NCBI GenBank assembly: GCA_041651575.1
Contig: JBAZJB010000001.1
Coordinates: 702,450 to 766,449 of the forward strand
Length of the DNA stretch: 64,000 nt
Direction: 5' to 3'
Source of the DNA: JAQUOT01 sp041651575
Lineage (GTDB): Archaea; Nanobdellota; Nanobdellia; SCGC-AAA011-G17; JAFCDX01
Shown here: positions 7,234-15,428 of the stretch, one piece after another
Layout of the letters: every line of letters starts with the position of its first letter
How positions within the stretch are numbered: the first letter of the stretch is position 1
The notes under the pieces: generated by a model
Databases searched by the model: none
Seen by the model: only the letters and a program-made list of their open reading frames with translations
Told to the model about the DNA's origin: nothing
Position numbers and translations under genes: made by a program

Positions 7234-8313
7234 ATGGTAGGACATCAAAAACTTTCAAAAGAAGAAAAAAAAGATTTAGTAGATTTAGTTAAAAATCAAA
7301 TATATTTTTATTTATGTGGAGAAGTTGAAAGATTATTTACAAATGTAGAATTAGGTAAAATATATGGAGTTTGTGGAGATACTATTCGTAACCATTTAAA
7401 ATTAAGTTTAATAGAGGAAGAAAGAGACTATAGGACATTTGAAATTTGTAATAATATATTTATAACAAAATGTTCTCATAACCCAGAATTTCAAAAAAAA
7501 CATGAAGAGAGAAGCAGAAATTTTATGAATTTTATGAATCAAGATATTAAATTTCAAGAAAAAAGAATAGGAATGTTGATAAAACGTCATCAAGACCCAG
7601 AATACAAAGAAGAGAATAGGAAAAGATTTAGAGAAACGATGATAAAACGTCATCAAGACCCAGAATACAAAGAAGAGAATAGGAAAAGAATGATAAAACT
7701 TCTTCAAGATCCAAATTTTATAGAAAGGTGTATAGAAGGTTCAATTAAATCTAGAAAAAAATTTTATTTTGTTGAAAACAGATTTTATACTCAATCACAA
7801 CAAGAAGGAGCAGTTGCATTATTAATAGAAGATTATATTATTGGAAAAAATAAAATAAATGAGGGAGTTAATTTTCAAGTAAGAGATAAAGGAATCAATA
7901 ATGGAGGAATAGATTTTTTATTAGAAGATTTTCTTGAATGGCACCCAACTATTTTATCTAAGAAGAGTAAAGAAGAAAATAGAAATGATATTCCTTCAGA
8001 AGAATATAAATCTTACTTAAGAGTATTAGCCTCCCTTATAAATGAAGATAAAAAAGAATTCAAAGAAGATTACAAAAAAGTTTTAGCAATAAATTATAGA
8101 AATAAAAGACAAGAAGCAGTAGATAATTCAGAATACAAGGGGTTAGAAGTAAAATTGGCAACAAATATTCAAGAATTTTATGACTTTATCTCAAAACAAA
8201 AATTAATAGAACAACTTCCTTCTTTTGACGAGTTTAAAAGAGAATTCAATGAAAAAGTAAAATATGTTAAAACTTTTAAAGTTGAAAAAAATCAAGAAAC
8301 AAAGGCAGCTTAA
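7234..8313 (+). CDS. HTH-repeat-nuclease-like protein, homing-endonuclease style (copy 1)
   Basis: A 359-aa protein in three parts. Residues about 25-50 resemble a helix-turn-helix (VELGKIYGVCGDTIRNHLK). Residues about 80-165 are short basic helical repeats of the type IKRHQDPEYKEENRKR, like DNA-contacting modules of homing endonucleases. From about 180 there is a nuclease-like core: E191 in a helix, D227 in GGIDFL and E235-W-H237, a pattern reminiscent of PD-(D/E)XK with His in place of Lys. The start is one base after the previous stop (TAAAATG). It is paralogous to the next gene. The activity is inferred. Confidence 0.65.
   Translation: MVGHQKLSKEEKKDLVDLVKNQIYFYLCGEVERLFTNVELGKIYGVCGDTIRNHLKLSLIEEERDYRTFEICNNIFITKCSHNPEFQKKHEERSRNFMNFMNQDIKFQEKRIGMLIKRHQDPEYKEENRKRFRETMIKRHQDPEYKEENRKRMIKLLQDPNFIERCIEGSIKSRKKFYFVENRFYTQSQQEGAVALLIEDYIIGKNKINEGVNFQVRDKGINNGGIDFLLEDFLEWHPTILSKKSKEENRNDIPSEEYKSYLRVLASLINEDKKEFKEDYKKVLAINYRNKRQEAVDNSEYKGLEVKLATNIQEFYDFISKQKLIEQLPSFDEFKREFNEKVKYVKTFKVEKNQETKAA
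7577..7689 (+). repeat. Two perfect 50-bp direct repeats inside the first paralogue
   Basis: 7577-7626 and 7640-7689 are identical and 63 bp apart, so each copy adds 21 residues in frame. They encode the basic HQDPEYKEENRKR helix. Perfect identity at DNA level points to recent duplication. Confidence 0.9.
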
Positions 8314-8314
8314 A

Positions 8315-9529
8315 ATGTCAGGAAAACCAAAACTTTCTCAAAAAGAACAAAAAGATTTAGTAGATTTAGTTAAAATACAGGTTTTTTTAAGTGCTTGTGG
8401 AGAAATGCAAGGGCCGTTGAATAATCTTGAAATTGCTGAAATATTTGACATTTGTTATGATACAGCAGTTGATACTATTAAAAAAAATTCTCTAGACTTA
8501 TATCTTTATAGAAAATTTCAAATTAAAAGCAATGCGGTAGAAAAAAATTGGAGAGATGGATGTTATGATACTCCAGAATATCGTAAAACACTTAGTGATA
8601 ATAAAAAAAGGCATTGGAAAGAAAAAAGACAAGATATACTCAATTCATTAAATTCTCCAGAGAATATATTGAGAGCAAGTAAACATATGAAAGCCTATTG
8701 GGAAAATAATAGGGATACATTGATTCAAATATTGAATACTCCGGATAGTATAGAAAGGAATAGAAACAATAAAAAAAGGCATTGGAAAGAAAAAAGACAA
8801 GATATACTCAATTCATTAAATACTTTAAAGAGTAAAATGAAGAAAAGTGAAAGCATCAAAAAGATATGGGAAGAAGGAAAAATGGAAACTCCCAAAGCAA
8901 AAGAAGCATGGAAGAGATCGGGGCAATTGAATGGTGCTAAAAATTCAGAAAAAAATACAATATATGAATTTAAAGGAATAAAATATCATTCTATGGAAGA
9001 AGCAGCTATTGCTAATCTATTTGAAAAATATATTCCTAATTATAAAATAGAAAAAGGAAAAACTTGGCAAGTCAATGGTTCTATTTCAAAAAGTATAGAT
9101 TTTTTAGTAAATAACGAATTTGTTGAATATCACCCAATATTATTGTTTTTCGGAAAAGCTAGAGGAGATTTCAAAACATTTGAAGAATATCAAAAATATA
9201 AACAAGAATTAGAACAAAAACAAGATAAAAAAGAATATCAAAACCAAATTAAATTTTTATTAGCTTTAAGATATGTTCAATCTAGATTAGAAGCAATAAC
9301 AGAAAGTGATTACAAAGGAACTCTATTAATATTTTGTTCATCTGCAGAAGAAGTTTATAATCAAGTAATTAAAAAACATTCTAATGTTTCTAAAGAACAA
9401 TATTTACAAGAATTTAAACAATTAAAAAAAGAAGTTAAAGAATTAAATAAAGGTTTAAAAAAAGCAGCTTATACTTCTTCAACTAAAGATCTAAAAGTTC
9501 CTTTAACAGAAGCAGTTATAGAATTATAA
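8315..9529 (+). CDS. HTH-repeat-nuclease-like protein, homing-endonuclease style (copy 2)
   Basis: A 404-aa paralogue of the preceding gene. The start at 8315 is chosen over an upstream in-frame ATG at 8264 because MSGKPKLSQKEQKDLVDLV aligns with the neighbour's N-terminus and gives the TAAAATG junction. It shares the HTH-like NLEIAEIFDICYDTAVDTI segment, basic helical repeats (RHWKEKRQDILNSLN) and the nuclease-like core: E228/E229 in SMEEAAIANL, D262 in KSIDFL and E271-Y-H273. Both proteins then share an R..RLEAI..SDYKG segment. Its 3' end overlaps the convergent lipoprotein gene by 61 bp. Confidence 0.65.
   Translation: MSGKPKLSQKEQKDLVDLVKIQVFLSACGEMQGPLNNLEIAEIFDICYDTAVDTIKKNSLDLYLYRKFQIKSNAVEKNWRDGCYDTPEYRKTLSDNKKRHWKEKRQDILNSLNSPENILRASKHMKAYWENNRDTLIQILNTPDSIERNRNNKKRHWKEKRQDILNSLNTLKSKMKKSESIKKIWEEGKMETPKAKEAWKRSGQLNGAKNSEKNTIYEFKGIKYHSMEEAAIANLFEKYIPNYKIEKGKTWQVNGSISKSIDFLVNNEFVEYHPILLFFGKARGDFKTFEEYQKYKQELEQKQDKKEYQNQIKFLLALRYVQSRLEAITESDYKGTLLIFCSSAEEVYNQVIKKHSNVSKEQYLQEFKQLKKEVKELNKGLKKAAYTSSTKDLKVPLTEAVIEL
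8600..8821 (+). repeat. Two perfect 54-bp direct repeats inside the second paralogue
   Basis: 8600-8653 and 8768-8821 are identical, 168 bp apart and in frame. They encode NKKRHWKEKRQDILNSLN. The repeat sequence differs from that of the first paralogue, so the duplications arose separately in each gene. Confidence 0.9.
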
Positions 9530-10065
9530 GTTGGTGCTGATGGTCCTTTTGCATGTGATGGTTTGTAAACTAGGAAATCTATTATAATTTCAGAATTAAT
9601 AACTCCTTTATCATTTACACATGGAATTTCAAAGGTTTTTTCTTCTGTTCCTCTAAATCCATTTTCAACAGTGTCAATATAAACTCCTTTACATCCATTT
9701 ATTCCTACATTTGGTAAAGTTATTTTAGATACTGCTGCAACAGGTAACATATCTGCAGTTATTTCTCCATCTCCAATTGGAATTGTTGTACTTAATGCAG
9801 GTTTTAGTTTTATAATAACCTTATCTGAATCTGCTTGGTAAGATATACATTTAAATTCGCTTTTAATAGAACATTCTTCTCTTATTGCAAATTCATCTTT
9901 ATCACATATCTTATTTGCATTTTGATCTAAACAGCAAGCATTTGCTACATAAGAATAATGTTCTCCACAACCTACAACATTACCGGTTATTTCAGAACAG
10001 CCAGATATTAAAAATAGTAAAGATACTAATACAATTAGTAACCCAATTTCCCCCCTTGTTTTCAT
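9469..10065 (-). CDS. Predicted lipoprotein with ITGNVV motif
   Basis: A 198-aa exported protein. The N-terminus is a signal peptide ending in a clear lipobox (LISGC, C23), followed by ITGNVV at 26-31, a motif repeated in other surface proteins of this window. A short Cys segment follows (C33, then CCLDQNANKICDKDE, calcium-loop-like), and the rest is beta-rich with four further cysteines. No enzyme motif is seen. The gene is convergent with the nuclease cassette and its last 61 bp are shared antisense with the end of that cassette. A TATATAAA box ends about 23 nt from the ATG. Confidence 0.75.
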   Translation of the reverse strand: MKTRGEIGLLIVLVSLLFLISGCSEITGNVVGCGEHYSYVANACCLDQNANKICDKDEFAIREECSIKSEFKCISYQADSDKVIIKLKPALSTTIPIGDGEITADMLPVAAVSKITLPNVGINGCKGVYIDTVENGFRGTEEKTFEIPCVNDKGVINSEIIIDFLVYKPSHAKGPSAPTYNSITASVKGTFRSLVEEV

Positions 10066-10169
10066 AATTATGTCAACAATGAAAAACTATATAAACCTTA
10101 TCAATACTTTAAAATTACCTTTACTTCACAAACAGTAATAAAAATAATTAGTCGCTAATTCTAGAAAGG

Positions 10170-10177
10170 CTTATAAA
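10170..10177 (+). promoter_or_regulatory. Promoter of the ribosomal protein operon
   Basis: GAAAGG followed by CTTATAAA. Transcription about 22 nt downstream would begin near 10199, leaving a leader of about 10 nt before the uL3 ATG. No Shine-Dalgarno is visible. It is the only clear TATA box immediately before the 15-kb operon. Confidence 0.6.
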
Positions 10178-10208
10178 TGCCCGTAAAACTAAAATTTAAT
10201 AAAAGAAA

Positions 10209-11165
10209 ATGCCTAAAGGACATAGACCAAAACACGGAAGTTGGCAATTTTATCCTAGAAAGAGGGCTAAAAGAATCTATCCTAGAGTAAGATCTTGGGC
10301 TAAAAAACCAGAAGTAAAAATACTTGGTTTTGCAGGATATAAAGTAGGAATGACTCATTGTATTGTACAAGATATTAAACCTACTTCAATAACAAAAAAT
10401 ACAGAAATAGCGTGGCCAACAACTATTATTGAATGTCCACCTTTAAACGTTTTCTCTTTAAGATTTTATAAAAAAGCAGGTTATGGTTCTATAATTATTA
10501 AAGATGTTATTGCTGATAAATTTGATAAAGAATTAAAAAGAAAAATAAATATTCCTAAGAAAAAAGACATAAAACAAGAATTTCCAACTAATTTTGACGA
10601 TGTAAGAATTTTAGTTCATGCTAATCCTAAATTAACAACTATTGGAAAGAAAAAACCAGAAGTTATAGAATTAGCTTTATCTGGAAACAAAGATGAAAAA
10701 TTAAATTTCGCTAAAAATTTATTGGGAAAAGAAATAAAATTATCAGATATATTCAAGCAAGGAGAATTTGTTGATATTCATGCAGTTACAACAGGAAAAG
10801 GGTTCCAAGGTCCTGTAAAAAGATTCGGAGTTAATTTAAAATCACATAAATCAGAAAAGAAAAGAAGATCTGCAGGAAATATGGGTCCTTCTATTCCAAG
10901 AAAAGTTCATTGGAAAGTTCCTCAACACGGACAATTAGGATTTTTCTCAAGAACACAATATAATAATTTAATTGTAGCAATAAATCCTGATAAGCCAGAA
11001 AATATGACTAAAGAAGGGTTTAGAAGTTATGGTATTGTAAAAAATGATTTTGCATTAGTAAGAGGTTCTATACCTGGTCCTAAAAAAAGATTTATTCAAA
11101 TTACTCATGCTATAAGGAAATCAAAACCAGATACTCAATTTGAGGTTAAATTTATTAAAAAATGA
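10209..11165 (+). CDS. rpl3: 50S ribosomal protein uL3
   Basis: 318 aa, full length for archaeal/eukaryotic-type uL3. It begins MPKGHRPKHGSWQFYPRKRA and carries the family core GKGFQGPVKRFGV and HGQLGFFSRTQYN, which reach into the peptidyl transferase centre of 23S rRNA. First gene of the S10/spc-type operon. The next ATG overlaps its stop by 4 bp, so uL3 and uL4 synthesis should be translationally coupled. Confidence 0.98.
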   Translation: MPKGHRPKHGSWQFYPRKRAKRIYPRVRSWAKKPEVKILGFAGYKVGMTHCIVQDIKPTSITKNTEIAWPTTIIECPPLNVFSLRFYKKAGYGSIIIKDVIADKFDKELKRKINIPKKKDIKQEFPTNFDDVRILVHANPKLTTIGKKKPEVIELALSGNKDEKLNFAKNLLGKEIKLSDIFKQGEFVDIHAVTTGKGFQGPVKRFGVNLKSHKSEKKRRSAGNMGPSIPRKVHWKVPQHGQLGFFSRTQYNNLIVAINPDKPENMTKEGFRSYGIVKNDFALVRGSIPGPKKRFIQITHAIRKSKPDTQFEVKFIKK

Positions 11166-12028
11166 AAGCAGATGTATATAGTTTAGATGGAAAGAAAACA
11201 AAATCAGTAGATTTACCTGAACAATTTGATGAAGAAGTAAGAACAGATTTAATAAAAAGAGCATTTTTTGCTTTAATTTCTCATAATAGACAACGTCATG
11301 GTACTTTATATGAAGCAGGTACAAGAAATTCTGCTAAATTATCAAGAAGAAGACATGATTATAAAGGGGCTTATGGTATGGGAATGTCAAGAGCTCCAAG
11401 AAAAACAATGTGGAGACGTGGAACTCAATTTGGTTGGGTTGGTGCATTTGCTCCTTATGCCGTTGGTGGAAGAAAAGCTCATCCTCCAAAAGCAGAAAAA
11501 ATATTCGATGAAAAAATAAATAAAAAAGAAAGAAGAAAAGCAATAAGATCTGCTTTGGCAGGTTCAAAACCTTATATAATTGAAAATAAATTTGAAGATT
11601 TACAAAAAACAAAAGAAGTTTATAATGTTTTTAAGAATTTAAAATTAGAAAATGAATTAGAAAGATGTGAAGAAAGAAAAACTAGGGCAGGAAAAGGAAA
11701 ATTAAGAGGAAGAAGGTATATAACAAAAAAAGGTCCTTTGATTGTTGTTGCAAATGAAAATTGTAAATTATTAAAATCAGCATTGAATTTACCGGGTTTA
11801 GATATAACTTTTGTAAGAAATTTAAATGTGGAATTACTTGCTCCTGGAGCAAATCCTGGAAGATTAACTTTATACACTGAAAATGCCGTTGATGAATTAA
11901 AAGCAAATAAATTATTCACAAATAATACTATTCCAGTAAAAGAAATTCCTAAAGAAATTAAAAAAGAAGTAAAACCAATTAAAAAAGTTGAAAAGAAAGT
12001 AGAAAAGAAGAAGGTTACTAAGAAATGA
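11162..12028 (+). CDS. rpl4: 50S ribosomal protein uL4
   Basis: 288 aa. The extended rRNA-penetrating loop is visible as SAKLSRRRHDYKGAYGMG through RRGTQFGWVGAFAPYAVGG, the part that lines the exit tunnel. The C-terminal 40 residues are a Lys/Glu-rich tail not essential to the fold, a style repeated in several proteins of this operon. Coupled by ATGA overlaps to uL3 before it and uL23 after it. Confidence 0.98.
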   Translation: MKADVYSLDGKKTKSVDLPEQFDEEVRTDLIKRAFFALISHNRQRHGTLYEAGTRNSAKLSRRRHDYKGAYGMGMSRAPRKTMWRRGTQFGWVGAFAPYAVGGRKAHPPKAEKIFDEKINKKERRKAIRSALAGSKPYIIENKFEDLQKTKEVYNVFKNLKLENELERCEERKTRAGKGKLRGRRYITKKGPLIVVANENCKLLKSALNLPGLDITFVRNLNVELLAPGANPGRLTLYTENAVDELKANKLFTNNTIPVKEIPKEIKKEVKPIKKVEKKVEKKKVTKK

Positions 12029-12276
12029 GAATATTAAAATATCCTTTAACAACAGAAAAAGCTGTAAGATTGATAGAATCTGAAAATAAATTACTATTCG
12101 CAGTAGAATTCAAAGCTACAAAACCAGAAATAAAAAAAGCTATAGAAGAAATGTTTAAAGTAAAAGTTGTAAAAGTAAATACTTACATAACTCTTGAAGG
12201 AGAAAAGAGAGCATATATCAAATTATCTCCAGAAACTCCTGTAATGGATGTTATAACAAAATTGGGATTAATGTAA
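12025..12276 (+). CDS. rpl23: 50S ribosomal protein uL23
   Basis: 83 aa, the short archaeal form. It starts MRILKYPLTTEKAVRLIE, the typical beginning, and includes KVKVVKVNTY and the closing AYIKLSPETPVMDVITKLGL. uL23 sits at the tunnel exit and docks SRP and the Sec translocon. It overlaps uL4 by 4 bp and is separated from uL2 by one base (TAAAATG). Confidence 0.97.
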   Translation: MRILKYPLTTEKAVRLIESENKLLFAVEFKATKPEIKKAIEEMFKVKVVKVNTYITLEGEKRAYIKLSPETPVMDVITKLGLM

Positions 12277-12277
12277 A

Positions 12278-13003
12278 ATGGGAAAGAATTTAATTCAGCA
12301 AAGACGGGGAAGAGGAACCTTAAGGTTTAAAGCACCTAGTTTTAACTATATTGGAAAAGTAAAATATAGAAAATTTGATGATAAGGAACAAGAAGTTGTA
12401 AAAGGAAAAATTATGGATATAGTAAATTGCGCAGGACATTCAGCACCTTTATTAAAAGTTCAATTTGATACTAAAGAAAATTGTTTATTTATTGCTCCAG
12501 AAGGCGTAGCGGTTAATGATGCAATTGAATCAGGTACTAAAGCACAACCAATAAATGGAAATATTTTACCTTTAAAGAATATTCCTGAAGGAAGTTTTAT
12601 TTATAATCTTGAATTAATGCCTGGAGATGGTGGAAAATTAATAAGAACAGCAGGTTCTTCAGCAAGATTAGTTTCAAAATTAGAATCTGGAGAAACCATA
12701 GTAAAATTACCTTCAAAGAAAAATTTAACTTTAAGTGGAGATTGCAGAGCAACTATCGGTGTTATTGCTGGTGGTGGAAGAAAAGAAAAACCATTTGTTA
12801 AAGCAGCAAATAAACGTTTTGCATTCAGAGCTAAAAATAGATTTTATCCTACTGTTTCAGGAGTTTCCATGAATCCAATTAATCATCCATTTGGTTGTGG
12901 TCGTGGAAGACATAAGGGTAGAAAAACTATTCCAAGAAAAGGAGCACCACCTGGAGCAAAAGTTGGATTAATAAGAGCAAAGAGAACAGGACATCAAAGA
13001 TAA
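12278..13003 (+). CDS. rpl2: 50S ribosomal protein uL2
   Basis: 241 aa, normal archaeal length. It has the central SH3/OB core (PGDGGKLIRTAGSSARLVS) and the C-terminal signature SMNPINHPFGCGRGRHKGRK, which contains the His close to the peptidyl transferase centre. A basic tail ends in GLIRAKRTGHQR. It stands in the usual place between uL23 and uS19. Confidence 0.98.
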   Translation: MGKNLIQQRRGRGTLRFKAPSFNYIGKVKYRKFDDKEQEVVKGKIMDIVNCAGHSAPLLKVQFDTKENCLFIAPEGVAVNDAIESGTKAQPINGNILPLKNIPEGSFIYNLELMPGDGGKLIRTAGSSARLVSKLESGETIVKLPSKKNLTLSGDCRATIGVIAGGGRKEKPFVKAANKRFAFRAKNRFYPTVSGVSMNPINHPFGCGRGRHKGRKTIPRKGAPPGAKVGLIRAKRTGHQR

Positions 13004-13004
13004 A

Positions 13005-13400
13005 ATGGCAAAGAAATTTACATACAAAGGGAAAACTATAGAAGACATGCAGAAAATGTCAATATCTGAACTAGCAAAGATTTTTCCAGCTAGAGCAAGA
13101 AGATCTTTAACAAGAGGATTTAATGATCAAGAAAAATTATTATTATTAAAAGTAAAAAAATTCAAAGAAGGAAGAACAAAAAAACCAGTTAAAACACAAG
13201 TAAGGGACATGATTGTTATACCTGAAATGGTAGGGATAATGATTCACATTTATAATGGTAAGGAATATATTCCTACATTAATTATTGAAGATATGGTAGG
13301 GCATTATCTTGGAGAATTTGCTGCTACAAGAAAGAAAGTTGCACATTCAGCACCAGGTATTGGAGCTACAAGATCAAGTGCTTCAGCATCGGTTAAATAA
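13005..13400 (+). CDS. rps19: 30S ribosomal protein uS19
   Basis: 131 aa. The archaeal N-terminal extension FTYKGKTIEDMQKMSISELA precedes the core, where VGIMIHIYNGKEYIPTLI and MVGHYLGEFAATRKKVAHSAPGIGATRSS match the family. uS19 lies on the 30S head near the A-site finger. It is followed after 7 bp by uL22; an ATG at 13401 is closed at once by TAA in its frame and is not used. Confidence 0.97.
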   Translation: MAKKFTYKGKTIEDMQKMSISELAKIFPARARRSLTRGFNDQEKLLLLKVKKFKEGRTKKPVKTQVRDMIVIPEMVGIMIHIYNGKEYIPTLIIEDMVGHYLGEFAATRKKVAHSAPGIGATRSSASASVK

Positions 13401-13407
13401 ATGAAAA

Positions 13408-13857
13408 ATGGAAGCTAAACTAAATGTACAAGGATTAAGGATTTCAACTAAACAAAGTATTGAAGTTTGTAAAGCAATTAGAGATCAAGACTTAGATAAA
13501 GCTAAAAAAATATTGCAAGATTCAATAGATTTGAAAAAACCAATTCCATTTAAGACATTTAATAGAGATATGGGACACAAAAAAGGAATGGCTGCAGGAA
13601 GATTTGCAGTAAATACTTGTACTGAAATGTTAAATTTATTAAATAGCGTAGAAAAAAATGCAGAAAATAAAGGATTAACTGGAAATTTATTCATAGCAAA
13701 AGCAGTTGCTAATTTTGGTCCTACAAGTTGGCATTTTGGTAGAAAAAGAAGAAGACAAATGAAATCAACTCATATTGAATTAATACTTAAAGAAAAAGAA
13801 AAAATTGAGAAAAAAACAGAAGAAAAGAAAGAAGTAAAAAAGGAAACTAAAAAATGA
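13408..13857 (+). CDS. rpl22: 50S ribosomal protein uL22
   Basis: 149 aa. It has the family pattern VQGLRISTKQSIEVCKAIR at the start and the tunnel-lining hairpin around AKAVANFGPTSWHFGRKRRR. In archaea this gene product is larger than bacterial L22; here it also ends in a charged KEKEKIEKKTEEKKEVK tail. The stop overlaps the uS3 ATG (ATGA). Confidence 0.97.
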   Translation: MEAKLNVQGLRISTKQSIEVCKAIRDQDLDKAKKILQDSIDLKKPIPFKTFNRDMGHKKGMAAGRFAVNTCTEMLNLLNSVEKNAENKGLTGNLFIAKAVANFGPTSWHFGRKRRRQMKSTHIELILKEKEKIEKKTEEKKEVKKETKK

Positions 13858-14666
13858 TTGAAAGACAAATATTATCTGAAAAAATGAGAAAGCAACAAAT
13901 AGAAGAATTTATTTTCCAATATTTGAATAGAGCTAGTTATTCTCATACAGAAATTCAAAAAACTCCTTTAGGAGAAAAAATAATTATTTATACATCAAGA
14001 CCTGGATTGGTTGTTGGAAGAAAAGGTTCAAATATTCAAGATTTAACAAAATTATTAAAAAAGAATTTTAATTTAGAAAATCCTCAAATAGAAGTTGCAG
14101 AAATAGATAATCCAAGTTTAAATGCATTATCTGTCGCAAAAAGAATAGTATCGTCATTCGAAAAATTCGGACCAAAAAGATTCAAATCAATTGGTTACAA
14201 AGTTTTAGAAGATATAATTAATGCAGGCGCTCTTGGAGCAGAAATAGTTATTTCTGGAAGAGGTCTTCCTAGTGTAAGGGCAAAATCTTGGAGATTTAAA
14301 GCAGGTTATTTGAAAAAATCTGGAGATGTTTCAATGAACAAAGTAAACAAAGCTTATGCTGTTGCTTTGTTAAGATCTGGAGCAATTGGTGTAAAAATTT
14401 CAATATTAAAACCAGATGTCCAATTACCTGATAAAGTTACTTTAAAAGAACAACCTATAGAAGTTGAAGTAGTTAAAAAAGGAATAAAAGATATTGAAAA
14501 AGAAATTAAAGAAAATGTTCAAATCGTTAAAAAATTTGAAAAAGAAATAAAAGAAGAAGAAATTGAAGAAAAAGAAATTGAAAATGAATTAAAAGAAGTT
14601 GAAAAAGAACTTGAGAACGTTGAGAAAAAAGTAAAGAAAGAAGTTAAAAAGAAAGATAAAAAATGA
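13854..14666 (+). CDS. rps3: 30S ribosomal protein uS3
   Basis: 270 aa. The type II KH domain is clear (RPGLVVGRKGSNIQDLTKLL), followed by the C-terminal domain (GAEIVISGRGLPSVRAKSWR). The last 70 residues are an unusually long acidic/basic coiled tail (EKEIKEEEIEEKEIEN and similar), longer than in most archaea. uS3 lines the mRNA entry channel. ATGA overlaps join it to uL22 and uL29. Confidence 0.98.
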   Translation: MIERQILSEKMRKQQIEEFIFQYLNRASYSHTEIQKTPLGEKIIIYTSRPGLVVGRKGSNIQDLTKLLKKNFNLENPQIEVAEIDNPSLNALSVAKRIVSSFEKFGPKRFKSIGYKVLEDIINAGALGAEIVISGRGLPSVRAKSWRFKAGYLKKSGDVSMNKVNKAYAVALLRSGAIGVKISILKPDVQLPDKVTLKEQPIEVEVVKKGIKDIEKEIKENVQIVKKFEKEIKEEEIEEKEIENELKEVEKELENVEKKVKKEVKKKDKK

Positions 14667-14872
14667 AAACAAAAGAACTTAGAAAATTAGATGAAAAAAC
14701 TATGAAAGTTAGATTAGAAGAAATAGAAAAAGAATTAATGAAACTTAATGCTCAAGTAGCTACTGGTACAAGTCCAGAAAATCCAGGTAAAATAAAATCA
14801 TTAAGAAAAACTATTGCAAAAATATTAACTTTATTAAAAGAAAAAAAATTGAAGGAGGTTAAGAGTAAGTGA
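14663..14872 (+). CDS. rpl29: 50S ribosomal protein uL29
   Basis: 69 aa, a two-helix hairpin beginning MKTKELRKLDEKTMKVRLEE, with LNAQVATGTSPENPGKIKSL in the turn as in other archaeal L29. It binds near the tunnel exit. Its stop overlaps the GTG start of aIF1 by 4 bp (GTGA), and its 3' end contains the aIF1 ribosome-binding site. Confidence 0.95.
   Translation: MKTKELRKLDEKTMKVRLEEIEKELMKLNAQVATGTSPENPGKIKSLRKTIAKILTLLKEKKLKEVKSK
14854..14858 (+). promoter_or_regulatory. Ribosome-binding site for aIF1 (GTG start)
   Basis: GGAGG inside the end of the uL29 gene, 10 nt before GTG 14869. It supports the GTG start. Confidence 0.7.
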
Positions 14873-15177
14873 GCGAGATTTGTGACAAGTGTGGTTTACC
14901 AAAAGATCTTTGCGTATGCGAAGTTTTGGCTAAAGAAAAACAAAAGATAAAAATCAAAACTGTCGAAAGAAGCTACGGTAAAAAAATGACAATCGTTGAA
15001 GGATTAAATAAAAATGATGTAAATATAAAAGAACTAGCTACAAAACTAAAATCAAGTTTAGCTTGTGGTGGAACTTTGAAAGATGGAATAATTGAATTAC
15101 AAGGAAATCATAAAGAAAAAGTAAAACAATGGTTAGTCAAATTTGGTTTTAACGCAGATACAATCGAGGTACAATAA
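14869..15177 (+). CDS. Translation initiation factor aIF1 (SUI1)
   Basis: 102 aa. The SUI1 fold is shown by IKTVERSYGKKMTIVEGL and LACGGTLKDGIIELQGNHKE, the conserved basic loop and GGT region that contact 16S rRNA helix 44 and check start-codon selection. The N-terminus has a zinc-like knuckle, C5-x2-C8 and C15-x-C17. It starts with GTG and a strong upstream GGAGG. aIF1 lies between uL29 and Rpp29 in many archaeal operons, so the context is normal. Confidence 0.96.
   Translation: MSEICDKCGLPKDLCVCEVLAKEKQKIKIKTVERSYGKKMTIVEGLNKNDVNIKELATKLKSSLACGGTLKDGIIELQGNHKEKVKQWLVKFGFNADTIEVQ
15166..15170 (+). promoter_or_regulatory. Ribosome-binding site deciding the Rpp29 TTG start
   Basis: GAGGT, 8 nt before TTG 15179. 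It supports that start over an upstream ATG at 15143, which would overlap aIF1 by 35 bp. Confidence 0.65.
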
Positions 15178-15178
15178 G

Positions 15179-15427
15179 TTGAAAGGAGAATTAATCGGAC
15201 AAGATATAAAAATCACAAAGGCAAAAAACAAATCGTTAATTAATATCGAAGGTAAAATAATTGATGAGACAAAAAATACAATTTTGCTTTCAACAAAAAA
15301 AGGAGATAAAAAAATAATAAAAGACCAAATCGAATTTGATCTTTTTACAGAAAACAAAGTCATGAAAATTGACGGAAAGTCAATTGTTTCAAGACCTGAA
15401 GACAGGATAAAGAAAAGGACAAAATAA
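15179..15427 (+). CDS. rnp1: RNase P protein component 1 (Rpp29/Pop4)
   Basis: 82 aa from the TTG start. The Sm-like barrel of archaeal Rpp29 is seen in the order GELIGQDIKITKAKN, INIEGKIIDETKNTILLST and DQIEFDLF, then the terminal ISRPEDR-like SRPEDRIKKR. The protein binds the specificity domain of RNase P RNA with Rpp21 and aids tRNA 5' maturation. An in-frame ATG at 15143 exists, but the GAGGT site and family length favour TTG 15179. Between aIF1 and uS17, its standard archaeal location. Confidence 0.92.
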   Translation: MKGELIGQDIKITKAKNKSLINIEGKIIDETKNTILLSTKKGDKKIIKDQIEFDLFTENKVMKIDGKSIVSRPEDRIKKRTK

Positions 15428-15428
15428 A

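Noticed and set aside
7408..7707. Antisense ORF opposite the first HTH-repeat gene
   Set aside because: It is the shadow of the repeat-bearing coding strand; its composition is Phe/Ser-rich and it has no promoter or ribosome-binding site.
8264..8314. Upstream ATG start for the second HTH-repeat gene
   Set aside because: It overlaps the previous gene by 50 bp and adds a lysine/leucine-rich leader absent from its paralogue.
7577..8821. CRISPR array
   Set aside because: The repeats are only two per gene, in frame, of 50-54 bp and inside coding sequence; there are no regular spacers and no cas genes in the window.
5163..9529. Insertion sequence or prophage
   Set aside because: No transposase, integrase, terminal inverted repeats, target duplication or tRNA-linked attachment site was found at the edges.
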